A stretch of DNA of 64,000 bases from Taudactylus pleione. Its lineage: Eukaryota > Chordata > Amphibia > Anura > Myobatrachidae. Shown piece after piece: positions 34,471 through 46,353 of the stretch. Every line of letters begins with the position of its first letter. Positions within the stretch are counted from its first letter, which is position 1. The notes below the pieces were generated by a model that was not told the DNA's origin, searched no databases, and saw nothing but the letters and a program-made list of their open reading frames with translations. The DNA is taken from positions 310,001 to 374,000 of the forward strand of contig JAUIMM010000547.1 in the NCBI GenBank assembly GCA_031769625.1. The letters run 5' to 3'. The position numbers and the translations under genes were made by a program.

Positions 34471-37287
34471 CTACGTAGGCAAGATGTCATCCTCATCCTC
34501 CTCATCCACCGATTCCTCACCCTCTTCAGTGTGTACATCCTCATCCTCACAGAGTATTAATTCGTCCCCACTGGAATCCACCACCACAGGTCCCTCTGTA
34601 TGTTCAGGAGGCTGGTCTCCCTGGAAGAGCTGATAATTCATTTTGATGAACATCATCTTCTCCACATTCTGTGGATGCAACCTCCTACGCCTTTCGCTGA
34701 CAAGGTTCCCGGCTGCACTAAACACTCTTTCGGAGTACACACTGGAGGGGGGGCAACTCAGGTAAAATAGAGCCAGTTTGTACAGGGGCCTCCAAATTGC
34801 CTCTTTTTCCTGCCAGTACAGGTATGGACTGTTTGACATGCCTACTTGGATGCTGTCACCGATGTAATCCTCCACCATTCTGTCAATGGTGACAGTATCA
34901 TATGCAGTGACAGTAGACATGTCAGAAATTGTTGCCAGGTTCTTCAGTCCGGACCAGATGTCCAAACTTGGTCCTGCCTGCCCTGCATCACCGCCAGCGG
35001 GTTGCATAGGATACCTAAGTTTTTTCCTGGCAGCCCCAGTTGCAGGAGAAAATGAAGAAGGAGCTGTTGACGTGTCACGTTCTGCTTCAGCTGACAGTGT
35101 TTTCACCAGCAGGTCTTTGCACCTCTGCAGGCCTGTGTCGGCCGGAAAGAGAGACACCACATAGGCTTTAAACCTAGGATCGAGCACGGTGGCCAAAATG
35201 TAGTGGTCTGATTTCAACAGATTGACCACCCTGGAATCCTGGCAAAGCAAATGAAGGGCTTCATCCACAAGTCCCACATGCCGAGCGGAATCGCTCCGTC
35301 TTAGCTCCTCCTTCACTTTCTCCAGCTGCTTCTGCAAAAGCCTGATGAGGGGAATGACCTGACTCAAGCTGGCAGTGTCTGAACTGACTTCACGTGTGGC
35401 AAGTTCGAAGGGCTGGAGAACCTTGCACAACACGGAAATCATTCTCCACTGCGCTTGAGTCAGGTGCATACCCCCTCCTTTGCCTATGTCATAGGTGGAT
35501 GTATAGGCTTGAATGGCCTTTTGCTGCTCCTCCATCCTCTGAAGCATATAGAGGGTTGAGTTCCACCGGGTCACAACCTCTTGCTTCAGGTGATGGCGGG
35601 GCAGGTTCAAGAATGTTTGCTGGCGCTCCAGTCTTCGGCACGCAGTCGCTGAATGGCGAAAGTGGGCAGAAATTTTTCGGGCCACCCAAAGCATCTCCTG
35701 CACGCCCCTGTCGCTTTTCAGAAAATTCTGCACCACCAAGTTTATTGTGTGAGCAAAACATGGGATGTGCTGGAATTTGCCCAGATGTAATGCCCGCACA
35801 ATATTGGTGGCGTTGTCAGATATCACAAATCCCCAGGAGAGTCTAAGTGGGGTAAGCCACTGGGCGATGATTTCCCTCAATTTCTCTAAGAGGTTGTCGG
35901 CGGTGTGCCTCTTACTGAAACCGGTGATACACAGCGTAGCCTGCCTTGGACAAAGCTGGCATTTCTGAGATGCTGCGACTGGTGACGCTGCTGCTGTTGC
36001 TGCGTAAGGTGATACATCTACCCAGTGGGCTGTCACAGTCATATAGTCCTTAGTCTGCCCTGTTCCACTTGTCCACATGTCCGTGGTTAAGTGGACATTG
36101 GGTACAACGGCATTTTTCAGGACACTGAGGACACTTTTTCTGACGTTTCTGTACAGTCTCGGTATCGCCTGCCTAGTGAAGTGGAATCTAGACGGGATTT
36201 AGAACCGGGGACACACTACCTCCATCAATTGTCTAAATCCCACTGCACTAATGGCGGATACCGGACGCACGTCTAACACCAACATAGCAGTCAAGGCCTC
36301 AGTTATACGTTTTGCTTCAGGATGACTGCTGTCGTACTTCATCCTCCTCGCTAAGGACTGTTGGAGGGTCAATTGTTTAGTAAAAGTAGTGGTGTTCCTA
36401 CTTCCTCTCTGGGATGATGAACGACTCCCAGCAGCAGCAACAGCAGCAGCGGCAGCAGGAGGCGTAGCAATGCAGGATCCTCCGGAGGAATCCCAGATAG
36501 GAGAGTCAGTCATGCCAGTGACATGGCCTGCAGGACTACTTCCGATCCTGACTAAGGAGGAAATTGACGAGGAGGGAGTTGACAGTGTGGTTTGCAGGTG
36601 CTTGGATACAACAGGACAACGGGATTTAGGTGTCCCTGGATGCTGCAGGTGCCGTATAAGGGAGGATGTTACTAGGTGGTTAACATCCCTACCCCTACTT
36701 ATTCCACCTTTACATAAGGTACATATGGCAAGACAGTTGTTGTCCGGATTTGGATAGAAATATTGCCAGACCAAAGAGGTGGAATGTTTGGTCTTCTGCC
36801 CAGGCATGACCGTGATGGGCTTTTTCATCCCACGGACAACAACTGTCTCCCCCGGAGCCTGATTTAAACAAACCACATCACCATCAGAATCCTCCTCGCC
36901 AACTTCCTCCTCAGCGCCAGCTACACCAGTATCCTCATCCTGTTGTACTTCAACAGTGACATCTTCAATTTGCATATCAGCAAGTGGACTGTGGGTGCTC
37001 CTTTCAGCACTTGCAGGGGGTGTGCAAATGGTGGAAAGAGCCACCTCTTCCCGTCCAGTGCTGGGAAGGTCAGGCATCGCAACCACCACCACACTTGGAC
37101 TCTCCTTGGGGATTTGTGATATCTTCTTAGAAAGCACAGTTCTTCGCTGTGCTTTTGCCAGCTTAACTCTTTTGATTTTTTTAGTGGGAGGAGGGCTTCC
37201 ATCGTCATGTGAAGCTGAACCACTAGTCATGAACATACTAGGGATCGACCTTAGCCGTTCCTTGCCACTCCGTGTCGTAAATGGCAT
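34471..37287 (-). pseudogene. hAT transposase with BED finger, single nonsense codon
   Basis: One frame of 939 codons from an ATG at 37287 to the stop at 34471, broken only by a TAA at 36201-36199 after VVCPRF; the frame on both sides is the same. Order: a basic N-terminal region (KKIKRVKLAKAQRR), a BED-type zinc finger (LVWQYFYP, CTLC, HLVTSSLIRHLQ), then the RNase H-like hAT core (TTDMWTSGTG after the stop; ISDNATNIVRAL; HTINLVVQNFL; RWNSTLYML; VLDPRFKAY) and the C-terminal dimerisation domain (PLYKLALFYLSCPPSSVYSERVF cut here to its centre, SSVYSERVFSAAGNL). The acidic tail is repetitive. The protein would bind and excise the element. Apart from the stop it looks nearly intact. Confidence 0.93.
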
Positions 37288-37529
37288 ATTGCAAGTTTAC
37301 GTTTCTCTTCAGCTGATTTAAATGTTTTTTTCAAGGTCATTTTCCTGAACTTTGTCATTTGGGATTGTATGTGCCCTCTATTATGACATTGGGCATCGGC
37401 CTTGACAGACGACGTTGATGGCATGTTATCGTCTATGTCATGACTAGTGGCAGCAGCTTCAGCACTAGGAGGAAGTGGTTCTTGATCTTTCCGTATTCTA
37501 TTTTTATCGGAGAAAGTTTGGTCCTCCAT
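37251..37529 (-). other. Upstream reading frame of the hAT transposase (possible first exon)
   Basis: A 92-codon frame starting MEDQTFSDKNRIRKD and containing QSQMTKFRKMTLKKTF. It overlaps the start of the main frame by 37 bp in a different phase. It may be an N-terminal exon, or the N-terminus separated by a frameshift. No clear splice pair was seen in the overlap. Confidence 0.4.
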
Positions 37530-37544
37530 TTATGTTATATCGAT

Positions 37545-39830
37545 TTGATATATACGTGCGGCTAAACACAGAAAATATTTTTTTATTTTTGCTGGAGAGT
37601 AGTGCACTTTGTGGGTTACACCAGCCTTTAAGAAATGAGCCAGCCGGCTCTTTACTTATGGGACACAGGCGCACGCTTGGCGCTGCTCCTTTGTTGATGC
37701 ACGTGCGGCTACTGCACAAACAATTCACAAACACAGAAAATAATTTTTTGTTTGGTTTTGGACTGGAGTGTACTTTGGGGGTTACAGCACCCTTTAACGG
37801 TCAAGCCAGCCGGCCCTTTACTTATGACACAGGCGCACGCTTGGCACTACTTTGTTGATGCATGTGCGGCTACTGCGCACACAATTCACAAACACAGAAA
37901 ATATTTTTTTTTTCGGTTTGGACTGGAGTGTACTTTGGGGGTTACAGCACCCTTTAACGGTCAAGCCAGCCGGCCTTTTACTTATGACACAGGCGCACGC
38001 TTGGCACTACTTTGTTGATGCACGTGCGGCTACTGCGCACACAATTCACAAACACAGAAAATAATTTTTTTTTGGTTTGGACTGGAGTGTACTTTGGGGG
38101 TTACAGCACCCTTTAACGGTCAAGCCAGCCGGCCCTTTACTTATGACACAGGCGCACGCTTGGCACTACTTTGTTGATGCACGTGCGGCTACTGCGCACA
38201 CAATTCACAAACACAGAAAATAATTTTTTTTTGGTTTGGACTGGAGTGTACTTTGGGGGTTACAGCACCCTTTAACGGTCAAGCCAGCTGGCCCTTTACT
38301 TATGACACAGGCGCACGCTTGGCACTACTTTGTTGATGCACGTGCGGCTACTGCGCACACAATTCACAAACACAGAAAATATTTTTTTTTTTGGTTTGGA
38401 CTGTAGTGTACTTTGGGGGTTACAGCACCCTTTAACGGTCAAGCCAGCCGGCCCTTTACTTATGACACAGGCGCACGCTTGGCACTACTTTGTTGATGCA
38501 CGTGCGGCTACTGCGCACACAATTCACAAACACAGAAAATATTTTTTTTTTGGTTTGGACTGTAGTGTACTTTGGGAGTTACAGCACCCTTTAACGGTCA
38601 AGCCAGCCGGCCCTTTACTTATGACACAGGCGCACGCTTGGCACTACTTTGTTGATGCACGTGCGGCTACTGCGCACACAATTCACAAACACAGAAAATA
38701 ATTTTTTTTTTGGTTTGGACTGGAGTGTACTTTGGGGGTTACAGCACCCTTTAACGGTCAAGCCAGCCGGCCCTTTACTTATGACACAGGCGCACGCTTG
38801 GCACTACTTTGTTGATGCACGTGCGGCTACTGCGCACACAATTCGCAAACACAGAAAATATATTTTGTTATTTGGTTTGGAGTGTACTTTGGGGGTTACA
38901 GCACCCTTTAACGGTCAAGCCAGCCGGCCCTTTACTTATGACACAGGCGCACGCTTGGCACTACTTTGTTGATGCATGTGCGGCTACTGCGCACACAATT
39001 CACAAACACAGAAAATAATTTTTTTTTTGGTTTGGACTGGAGTGTACTTTGGGGGTTACAGCACCCTTTAACGGTCAAGCCAGCCGGCCCTTTACTTATG
39101 ACACAGGCGCACGCTTGGCACTACTTTGTTGATGCACGTGCGGCTACTGCGCACACAATTCACAAACACAGAAAATATTATTTTTTTTGGTTTGGACTGG
39201 AGTGTACTTTGGGGGTTACAGCACCCTTTAACGGTCAAGCCAGCCGGCCCTTTACTTATGACACAGGCGCACGCTTGGCACTACTTTGTTGATGCACGTG
39301 CGGCTACTGCGCACACAATTCACAAACACAGAAAATAATTTTTTTTTTGGTTTGGACTGGAGTGTACTTTGGGGGTTACAGCACCCTTTAACGGTCAAGC
39401 CAGCCGGCCCTTTACTTATGACACAGGCGCACGCTTGGCACTACTTTGTTGATGCACGTGCGGCTACTGCGCACACAATTCACAAACACAGAAAATATTT
39501 TTTTTGGTTTGGAGTGTACTTTGGGGGTTACAGCACCCTTTAACGGTCAAGCCAGCCGGCCCTTTACTTATGACACAGGCGCACGCTTGGCACTACTTTG
39601 TTGATGCACGTGCGGCTACTGCGCACACAATTCACAAACACAGAAAATATATATTTTTTTGGTTTGGAGTGTACTTTGGGGGTTACAGCACCCTTTAATG
39701 GTCAAGCCAGCCGGCCCTTTACTTATGACACAGGCGCACGCTTGGCACTACTTTGTTGATGCACGTGCGGCTACTGTGCACACAATTCACAAACACACAA
39801 AAAATATATTAATTTTTTTTGCACTTGGAG
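37545..39830. repeat. ~160-bp tandem array upstream of the hAT transposase
   Basis: About 14 units of 157-160 bp. Each holds GATGCACGTGCGGCTACTG, CAGAAAATA plus a T-run, GTACTTTGGGGGTTACAG, GGTCAAGCCAGCCGGCC and GACACAGGCGCACGCTTGG. Most units carry the palindrome GCACGTGC (an E-box core CACGTG). The T-run length is the main difference between units. Open frames across the array are artefacts. It lies between the TATA box at 40126 and the transposase start, so it would be in the 5' leader or a first intron. Confidence 0.95.
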
Positions 39831-40125
39831 GGAGCACCCCTGATGGACAGAGCACCCCCTGGACAACACTACAGCACCCCTTTAGGACTGGGACACTGCA
39901 CAGGACTTTGGAGTGGACACAGCCCCTATGGAGAACTGACTGCACAACACAGTCCAGCCAGCCCCTATGGACTTTGAAGTAGTGGACAACAGCAGCACAG
40001 CGCAGCACAGCACAACACTACTCTGCACTACACTACACTACACTACACAGCCCAGCCAGCCCTAACTCCCACCCTCCCTCTTCACTGTCCACAGCCGAGT
40101 GAGAAAATGGCTCCGACACGGGTAC

Positions 40126-40133
40126 CTTATATA
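40126..40133 (-). promoter_or_regulatory. TATA box for the hAT transposase
   Basis: TATATAAG on the minus strand, about 160 bp inside the right end of the element and pointing toward the transposase gene. Downstream sequence is C/G-rich with short repeats (GTGTAGTGTAGTG). Confidence 0.55.
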
Positions 40134-40301
40134 GGATCCAAAACCCGCGAGACTCGGAAGGCGGGATGATGACGTTTTGCCTCGATTTCAGATCCGAGTC
40201 AGACAGGAAAAGTCGAGCCTGACTCGGATCTGCCTCAGATCGGGGGGGCTCGGGGGGGTTCGGATTTCAGAAATCCGAACCCGCTCACCCCTAATTAATA
40301 C

Positions 40302-41057
40302 CAATAAATAGCCCTCCATAACTGTACATTTCAATTCAGCATACCTGAGTTTTTTATTACCCACCCTTTACACTAGATGTACTGTATATACATTGTGTGT
40401 GTCCTGTATTTGCAAGGAAAAGGTTAATTATTTAACACAAGGTGTTACACATGTACACTTTCTTCCTCTATATGCCTTCATGCTGCTATATACTCCCCAA
40501 TCCCTACTGCTGTGTGGTCTCCCAACTGTGCTAGTCTGTGTCCCCTCAACACCACCAATCTGTTTTTCCCCAGCTGCACCGCCCTGCATCCCGCGGTGGA
40601 GGGGAAGTTGGGGGGAGCACAAACCGCTGCTCTGCTATGCTCTGCTACGCAGATCAGTGGGTGTGCAGCCTGGGGGCTGCCCGTAGTGACGTAAACGGGG
40701 GAAGCCACAAGGCTCTGCCCAGTTTTCATGAGGCTCCTCCCCTTTCCCTCAAAGCCACACCCCTTTTCAGATGCGCATGCCTTCGGCGCGCAAACTGTCC
40801 CTCTTCGGGGGACCTAAAAGTTGGGAGGTATGCACGTGGCATGTGATGCCTGGTGTGAGTGAGCTACCAGGACTCCTGAAACTCTTCTAGCGTCTTGGTT
40901 TTCCGGAATGCAATGCGACTAGAACGCACAAGGATACTTCACTGATTAATTTGACATGCAACACTTGTATATTGTATACGAAGCACAATGGAACTTGGCA
41001 TGTAAAGGAGACTCGGCTGCTACATCATAGCACTTTGTATACAGATTCAGGGACTCA
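40302..41057. other. Flank with a possible MITE end, no gene
   Basis: GGGAGGTATGCACGTGGCA (about 40825-40843) looks like the right end of a CATACCTCC-type MITE and is the inverse of the 18-mer at 28532. Upstream sequence is GC-rich. No credible coding frame is present. Confidence 0.4.
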
Positions 41058-41607
41058 GGGCCTGATTCAGAGCTGAACGCTCTCACCAGAGCGCTCGCTG
41101 TGAATCAGGGCCCTCCTACCTATTTTTGGAGCGGCCTCATGGACGCTCGTATAGCTGTGGGTTACCACCCACAGCTATAGCGAGCGTCCATGTTGATGGT
41201 CGCGATGGTCAAAGACCAACGCGACCATCGGGCTTGCGACGAGACCCTGCGGTAGGGTCTCGCTTCCGCAAGCCCAGGAGTGATTTTGGCTCTATCAGAG
41301 CCAAAATCACTCCCACTGACATCATTACTGATGTCAGTGGGGCCAGACTCAGACGGTAGGCGTTCCCATGGGAACGCCTCCATCTGGCAGCCACGCCCCC
41401 GGCACGCCCACCAAAGGGGGCGTGCTGTCACTCACCATCGACAGCACGCCCCCTTTGGTGCGAGACCCCGAGCGACGTATTTCTCGTCGCTCGCCGGGTC
41501 TCGTGCATGCGCACGACGGAGCTCCCTCCATCATGCGCATGCGCATTCGCCAAACATCGACCCGCTTGCAAGCGAACTTCCCTCGCGAGCGGGTCTGAAT
41601 GACCCCC
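41058..41607. mobile_element. Harbinger-type hairpin-train MITE, 550 bp
   Basis: The ends GGGCCTGATTCAGAGC and GGGTCTGAATGACCCCC are flanked by TCA on both sides (41055-41057, 41608-41610). Internally there are at least eight consecutive hairpins, for example around GGCGTTCCCATGGGAACGCC (41356-41375) and at 41278-41312 (arms GAGTGATTTTGGCTC and its complement). Confidence 0.9.
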
Positions 41608-41852
41608 TCAGTCGCATACAGATATACAAGTGTCACATATCAAATTAATCAGCACAATCTCCTAGTACGATGCATTTTTTGGCAAAAAAGACGGTAAAAC
41701 CCCGCCCAGCACAAGCAGAGTAGCATGGGACTTGGCACGCCAAGAGGGGCTGTTTGGCGTGACTGCAGCAATGATGAGGGAGGACACATCTGTATACCAT
41801 CTCAAATATATGCCTACTAACCAATATTTCTCTGACCTTCACCAAAGACTTA

Positions 41853-42381
41853 GGGCCTGATTCAGACCCGCTTGCGAGCGCATAGCACTCGCACGCGGGT
41901 CGATGGTGGCCCAGTGCGCAAGCATGGCGTGCGCAACGCATGTGCACGAGCCCCGAAGCGAGTGGGACCTTCACTCGCTCCGGAGCTTGCAGCAAAATGG
42001 GGTGGCTGTCGATGTTGATCGACAGCTTGCCCCATTTTGTAGGCGGGTAGGGGGGGTGGCTGCACAACGGAGGCGTTCCCGAATGAATGCCTGCCATTTG
42101 TGGGCTGCCCTACTGACATCACTTGTGATGTCAGAAGTGGACTTCCGGCTCTATTAGAGCTGGAAGTCCACTTGGCATTGCGAGTGCTGAGACCCTTCCA
42201 CAAGGGTCTCCTCGCAATGCCGATGGTTGCGATAATCAGGACCATCGTCAGGCCGCACGCACAAGCTGTGGGTGGTCACCCACAGCTGTGCGAGCGGCCT
42301 GGAGGCCGGAATAAAAAAAAATAGGGACGCCCTGATTCAGAGCGAGCGCACGCAAATAGCATGCACCTTTGAATCAGGCCC
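41853..42381. mobile_element. Harbinger-type hairpin-train MITE, 529 bp, TSD TTA
   Basis: The ends GGGCCTGATTCAGACCC and TTTGAATCAGGCCC have TTA at 41850-41852 and 42382-42384. Hairpins include 42135-42173 (arms AAGTGGACTTCCGGCTC, nearly complementary) and CTGTGGGTGGTCACCCACAG. Confidence 0.92.
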
Positions 42382-42482
42382 TTAGTAACACAATGAAATT
42401 GGAAATCTCAATACTACAAGTAAACCTATCCCATGTTGCTGTTAGGCTCACAGCCTTAGAGGAAATTAATAATAAGTATGAC

Positions 42483-42851
42483 ATGCTTGCCGACATTTGG
42501 CTCCCTCCTTCCGGGAGGGAGCTGTCGGGCTTACAGGGCTGGGGGCATGACGCGGCCAAAGGGGGCGGGGCCCGGCACATGACGCAGCGTTGGGGGCGGA
42601 GCATGGGGGCTTTTCAGCGCGATCGCGTCATCGTGGCTCCGCCCCCTCTTCACAATGCCGTGATTAATGGCATTGTGCAGCCGGGGGTGGAGCCACGATG
42701 ACGCGATTCAGCGTGAATCGCGTCACCGGCCCCCCTGCTGCCGGGGTTTGTACTTAAAGGCGCGGGGGGGTGCGGACACATCGCCGGGGCCGGGAGGATT
42801 GCCTGCCTTCCCGGGAGGTTCCCGACCAAATCGGGAGGGTAGGCAAGTATG
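42483..42851. mobile_element. GC-rich MITE with CATACTTGCC-type ends
   Basis: The left end CATGCTTGCCGACATTTGGC and right end GGGAGGGTAGGCAAGTATG are imperfect inverted repeats. Inside are long complementary blocks (CGCGTCATCGTGGCTCC with GGAGCCACGATGACGCG). The target duplication is unclear. Confidence 0.65.
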
Positions 42852-42912
42852 AAGTATGAAGAGCTCCAAATTAAACTCCTTTATGTTGTTTCCCAGCATA
42901 CTGAAAAATTTA

Positions 42913-43441
42913 GGGCCTGATTCAGAGATGGATTATAATGCGATCGCAGCTGCAATTTTGTACGGAACACAGCAGCAAAAATATACTAATGGTCGTAAAA
43001 ATCAGCTGAGCACAAGGACACCAACTGCTGCCTTCTTACTTGCGTATGACGTCGCTTACCTGCACAAATATTAGTAACATTGACCCACATCGAGCGGCCA
43101 TCTTTCCCTTGCGGCAGATCTGACCAGCCGCAGACTTGGCAGCTTTCCTGATATGCAGAGAGCTCTCATGCTGCGTATGCAACCGCAGTGGGTAATTTAT
43201 GCACGCCCAGGAAATGGCCTTCAAACGTACAGACACACCTGCGTTTTTCTGATGACCCCCCTGTTACCACCCGCAATCATTGACAACCTGTCACTCACTT
43301 TGCGGTGGATTACTCCGTGCGTCCATAATCGCAATGTGTCTGCTGCGCGCGCACGCAGTTCGGCTTATATGCATGCGCAATGGCAAACAATTGCTCGATC
43401 TGCGTAAATATCAGCATTGCATAAATCTCTGAATCCGGTCC
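42913..43441. mobile_element. Harbinger-derived MITE, TSD TTA (parent-like type)
   Basis: The ends GGGCCTGATTCAGAG and CTCTGAATCCGGTCC are flanked by TTA on both sides (42910-42912, 43442-43444). It is not of the hairpin-train type. Instead it shares ATTTATGCACGCCC and CCCCCTGTTACCACCC with the right end of the Harbinger element at 11215-11280. Confidence 0.85.
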
Positions 43442-43594
43442 TTAAGCTCTATAAAACATTACCTATATGACCTAAATTACCATGGACAAGGAACTAATCT
43501 AAGGAAGAGAGTATCTCTGAAGATATACACAACACAAAGCATGATAGACATTCCCACAACATTTTTTAAATCAAAGTGTAGAGCTTGACACAAA

Positions 43595-44168
43595 GGGCTC
43601 AATTCAGACCCGCTCGCTAGAAGCGTTCGCACGCTAGATGCGTATGCAAATTTCGGCAAGACAAGCGATCGCACAAGACATTAGTATGCCCACTATAACT
43701 CAGCGTGTGATCGCATTGTGTATGCAGATGCCCACCAGCCTGTCTTAAGACGCCCACTTGCACACGTCATCTCTAGGAAGTGTATGCAACCATCGGTACA
43801 TACAGTACCATCGGACCCGTACACAGCGCTTGTGGCTGACCATACCCTACCGCAAGCACTGCGAGTGCTTCAGTGTGATAAACAACCAAGTGACGTGTAC
43901 TATTACACTGCCTCTTAATTATGCACGCCTCTGAAACAGCGCTGAGACGCTCAGGCATGCCTACGTTCGCACATCCTCTCCCCACTTTCTAGTGGCCAGC
44001 CCCTGTCACCACCCACATAAAGCTTCTCCTGTCACTCAGTCAGCCGGGCAGTCTGTGCGCAGTGAGCGTACACTTCCCGATCGCTCACACTGGTTCGCAT
44101 GCGCAGAATGCAAACAATCGGCTGGCTGCGTGCAAACGCTGCTTAGCGAGCTGGTCTGAATCGTGCCC
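43595..44168. mobile_element. Harbinger-derived MITE (parent-like type)
   Basis: The ends GGGCTCAATTCAGACC and GGTCTGAATCGTGCCC are flanked by AAA on each side. It shares AATTATGCACGCCTC and CCCCTGTCACCACCC with the Harbinger right end and with the MITE at 42913. Confidence 0.8.
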
Positions 44169-44171
44169 AAA

Positions 44172-44536
44172 CTCCCAAATACTCATTGATTGTGCTCACA
44201 GGGTCCTCCGTCCACATAATCTACAGAATAACTCCGCCCGTAATAACATTTGTAGATTGTTCTACCACATGTTACAAGTAAAGAACCTCAGCATTTACCA
44301 TGGCCATGTTTTAGCTGTGCTCCTTTGGTCTGCAACAATCCATGTCTAATATTTTCATTCTAGGCTACTTGCCCTACGACTATTTGGAGGTGTCAACAGC
44401 TTCACACTCTTGAATGATGTGTCATGGAGAGTCCCTCCTGATTCATATGCTAAGCATCTCCCGATAACCTCTATTTCACCAGCACTTTGGACAGTAAGCC
44501 CACCGATTTCTAATTTAGTGGTTGCTAGGACTCTGA
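44172..44536. other. Unique-looking flank, no gene
   Basis: No repeat structure or domain recognised between the MITE at 43595-44168 and the palindromic MITE starting at 44542. Confidence 0.5.
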
Positions 44537-44541
44537 CATTG

Positions 44542-44645
44542 GGGGAGATATACTAAGCCTTGGAGAGAGATAAAGCGGAGAGTGATAAAGTAAAAACCAA
44601 TCAGCTCCTGTAATTTTTCAAACACCTGTAAAGTGGCAGGAGCTG
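44542..44645. mobile_element. Left half of a palindromic MITE split by the provirus
   Basis: Starts GGGGAGATATACTAAGCCTTGG after CATTG and runs through CCAATCAGCTCCTG to GGCAGGAGCTG. Its other half resumes at 57704 with GCTGATTGGTTGGTACTTTA and ends at about 58684 before CATTG. Confidence 0.85.
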
Positions 44646-46038
44646 TACAGTCGATACACACGCAAGCGCTCTGGATCCAGATTTCCTGGCATCAAAGGTG
44701 AAGCCTCTGTCAAAAGAAAGAACATGATGACTGACTACTGGACATAGGGCCTGATTCAGAGACGGATGCTCTGAAAGAGCGCTCACTCTGAATCAGGGCG
44801 TTTTTTATGTGTTGTGCGGCCTCCTGGCCGCTCACATAGGTGTGGGTAACCAACCGCAGCTATTGCAAGCGGCCAGGATGATGGTCGCGATGGTCAAGAC
44901 CATTACGACCATCGGAGCTTGCGACGAGACCCTTGTGGTAGGTTCTCGTGGCCGCAAGCCCCAGAGACCTTCCGGCTCTAATAGAGCCGGAAGCTCTCCC
45001 ATTGACATCACTGGTAATGTCAGTGGGGCTGCCCACAAACGGCAGGCGTTTTCGCTTGGGAACGCCTCCGTTTGTGAAGCCACCCCCCCACCACGCCTCC
45101 AAAACGGTGCGAGCTGTCGATGAATATCGACAGCTGCCCCCTTTTGGTGCAAGACCCGGAGTGACGGAGTGCCCGTCGCTAGCCGGGTTTCGCGCATGTG
45201 CACGTCGGAGCCGGCACCGGCGTGTGCATGCGCAGTGGCCAAACAGCAACTCGCTCGCGAGAGCATAGCACTTGCGAGCGGGTCTGAATCAGGCCCATAG
45301 AGCGCTTGAATATATACCGTACAGAGAGTGGGCAATACAATAGAAATGAGTTGGTGTAGTCCCATTGGTTCTTCCTCTTGGTTCTTCTGTTATGATACAG
45401 TTCATAGGACAATTTGTACAATAGTGGTTCAACCCTCCAACAGCTCTTTGTGTGTGTTTTCCCACCAAATAATGAATCAATAGACATTACATACAAAGTA
45501 CATTCTATCACCTAATTCTCTATAATTCATAACTTGCAGATGCATGTTTCGATCTCCTTGCCGATGGAACCGGAGATCTGCAAATAAACAGTGGTTTAGA
45601 ATGGCACCAAACATGGTCTGCTTATTATGTACTAAACCTTAGATATCAAATACATTCATTTCACAACATAATTTATAACGAATAAAAACCTCTAATATTA
45701 ACCTTAATGCTGGGGAACCTTTTAGTGTAAGTATGCAATGTGTAAGTGTGGGGATATTTAAGTAAAGACGCTAGTATGCGTTGTGTGTCTACGTGTTTGT
45801 GGAGTACACCATGATATGTGCTTTGCGGGGTTGTTCATATCATGTGTATTAATTAATGTACGTATTGTAAGGACTTTTAATGTAGAGCAGTGGCAGACGG
45901 ACGACGCTAATAATCATAATATAGCGCCGTACACGGAGGTATTGTGTAGGCGCCACAAGATGGCGTCGGGTGGACAATGCAAATTGGCGTCGTGCAGATA
46001 TTATTTTTACAATTTAGGCCAACCATCTGGCTTCAACA
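44646..46038 (-). repeat. ERV 3' LTR (contains a MITE)
   Basis: On the minus strand it starts TGTTGAAGCCAGATGG at 46038 and ends CGACTGTA(CA) near 44646. About 843 bp without the MITE at 44747-45296. The sequence matches 56354-57703. Confidence 0.9.
44747..45296. mobile_element. Hairpin-train MITE in the 3' LTR, 550 bp, TSD ATA
   Basis: The ends GGGCCTGATTCAGAG and GGTCTGAATCAGGCCC are flanked by ATA on both sides (44744-44746, 45297-45299). It occupies the same LTR position as the MITE at 56448 but belongs to a different subfamily. Confidence 0.9.
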
Positions 46039-46055
46039 GTCCACCCTTTGATAGC
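46039..46055 (-). promoter_or_regulatory. ERV polypurine tract
   Basis: On the minus strand GCTATCAAAGGGTGGAC lies directly before the LTR start TGTTGAAG. Confidence 0.7.
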
Positions 46056-46353
46056 AAACAATACGCTATCACACTCTGGTCTTAAAGTTTATTCAGGCTC
46101 ACACTATGAAATATTATTTACTGTTATATTATGGGATGGCACAATGTGGTCATTTAAACTATCAATAATGTGTCTCTGGGAGGGACATAAAACTACCCTT
46201 ATACGCACACCGTGGATCTTGGAAGATCATGGGAAAGATGTGGGGATGCATCTAACCTATAAAGGAAGTCTTGAAGGGGATAGGGACTTGCATTATTTAG
46301 GATGTTTAAAATAACATTTAATAACACATTTCATGCATGGTTAAATCTATACA

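Larger units (their letters stand above)
33844..40293 (-). mobile_element. Complete 6.45-kb hAT transposon with perfect 8-bp TSD
   Basis: The ends TAGGGGTG and CACCCCTA are inverted, with target duplication ATTAATAC at 33836-33843 and 40294-40301. Subterminal TTTTGGATCTGG-type motifs recur at both ends (about 33870-33980, and inverted CCGAGTC/GATCCGA blocks at 40180-40280). It carries one transposase gene on the minus strand, a 160-bp tandem array and a TATA box near the right end. A related left end is found at 60913. Confidence 0.95.

Noticed and set aside
37600..39800. Series of overlapping open frames with a repeated protein sequence
   Set aside because: They arise only from the ~160-bp tandem array and change phase with its T-run length; no start, domain or continuity supports a protein.
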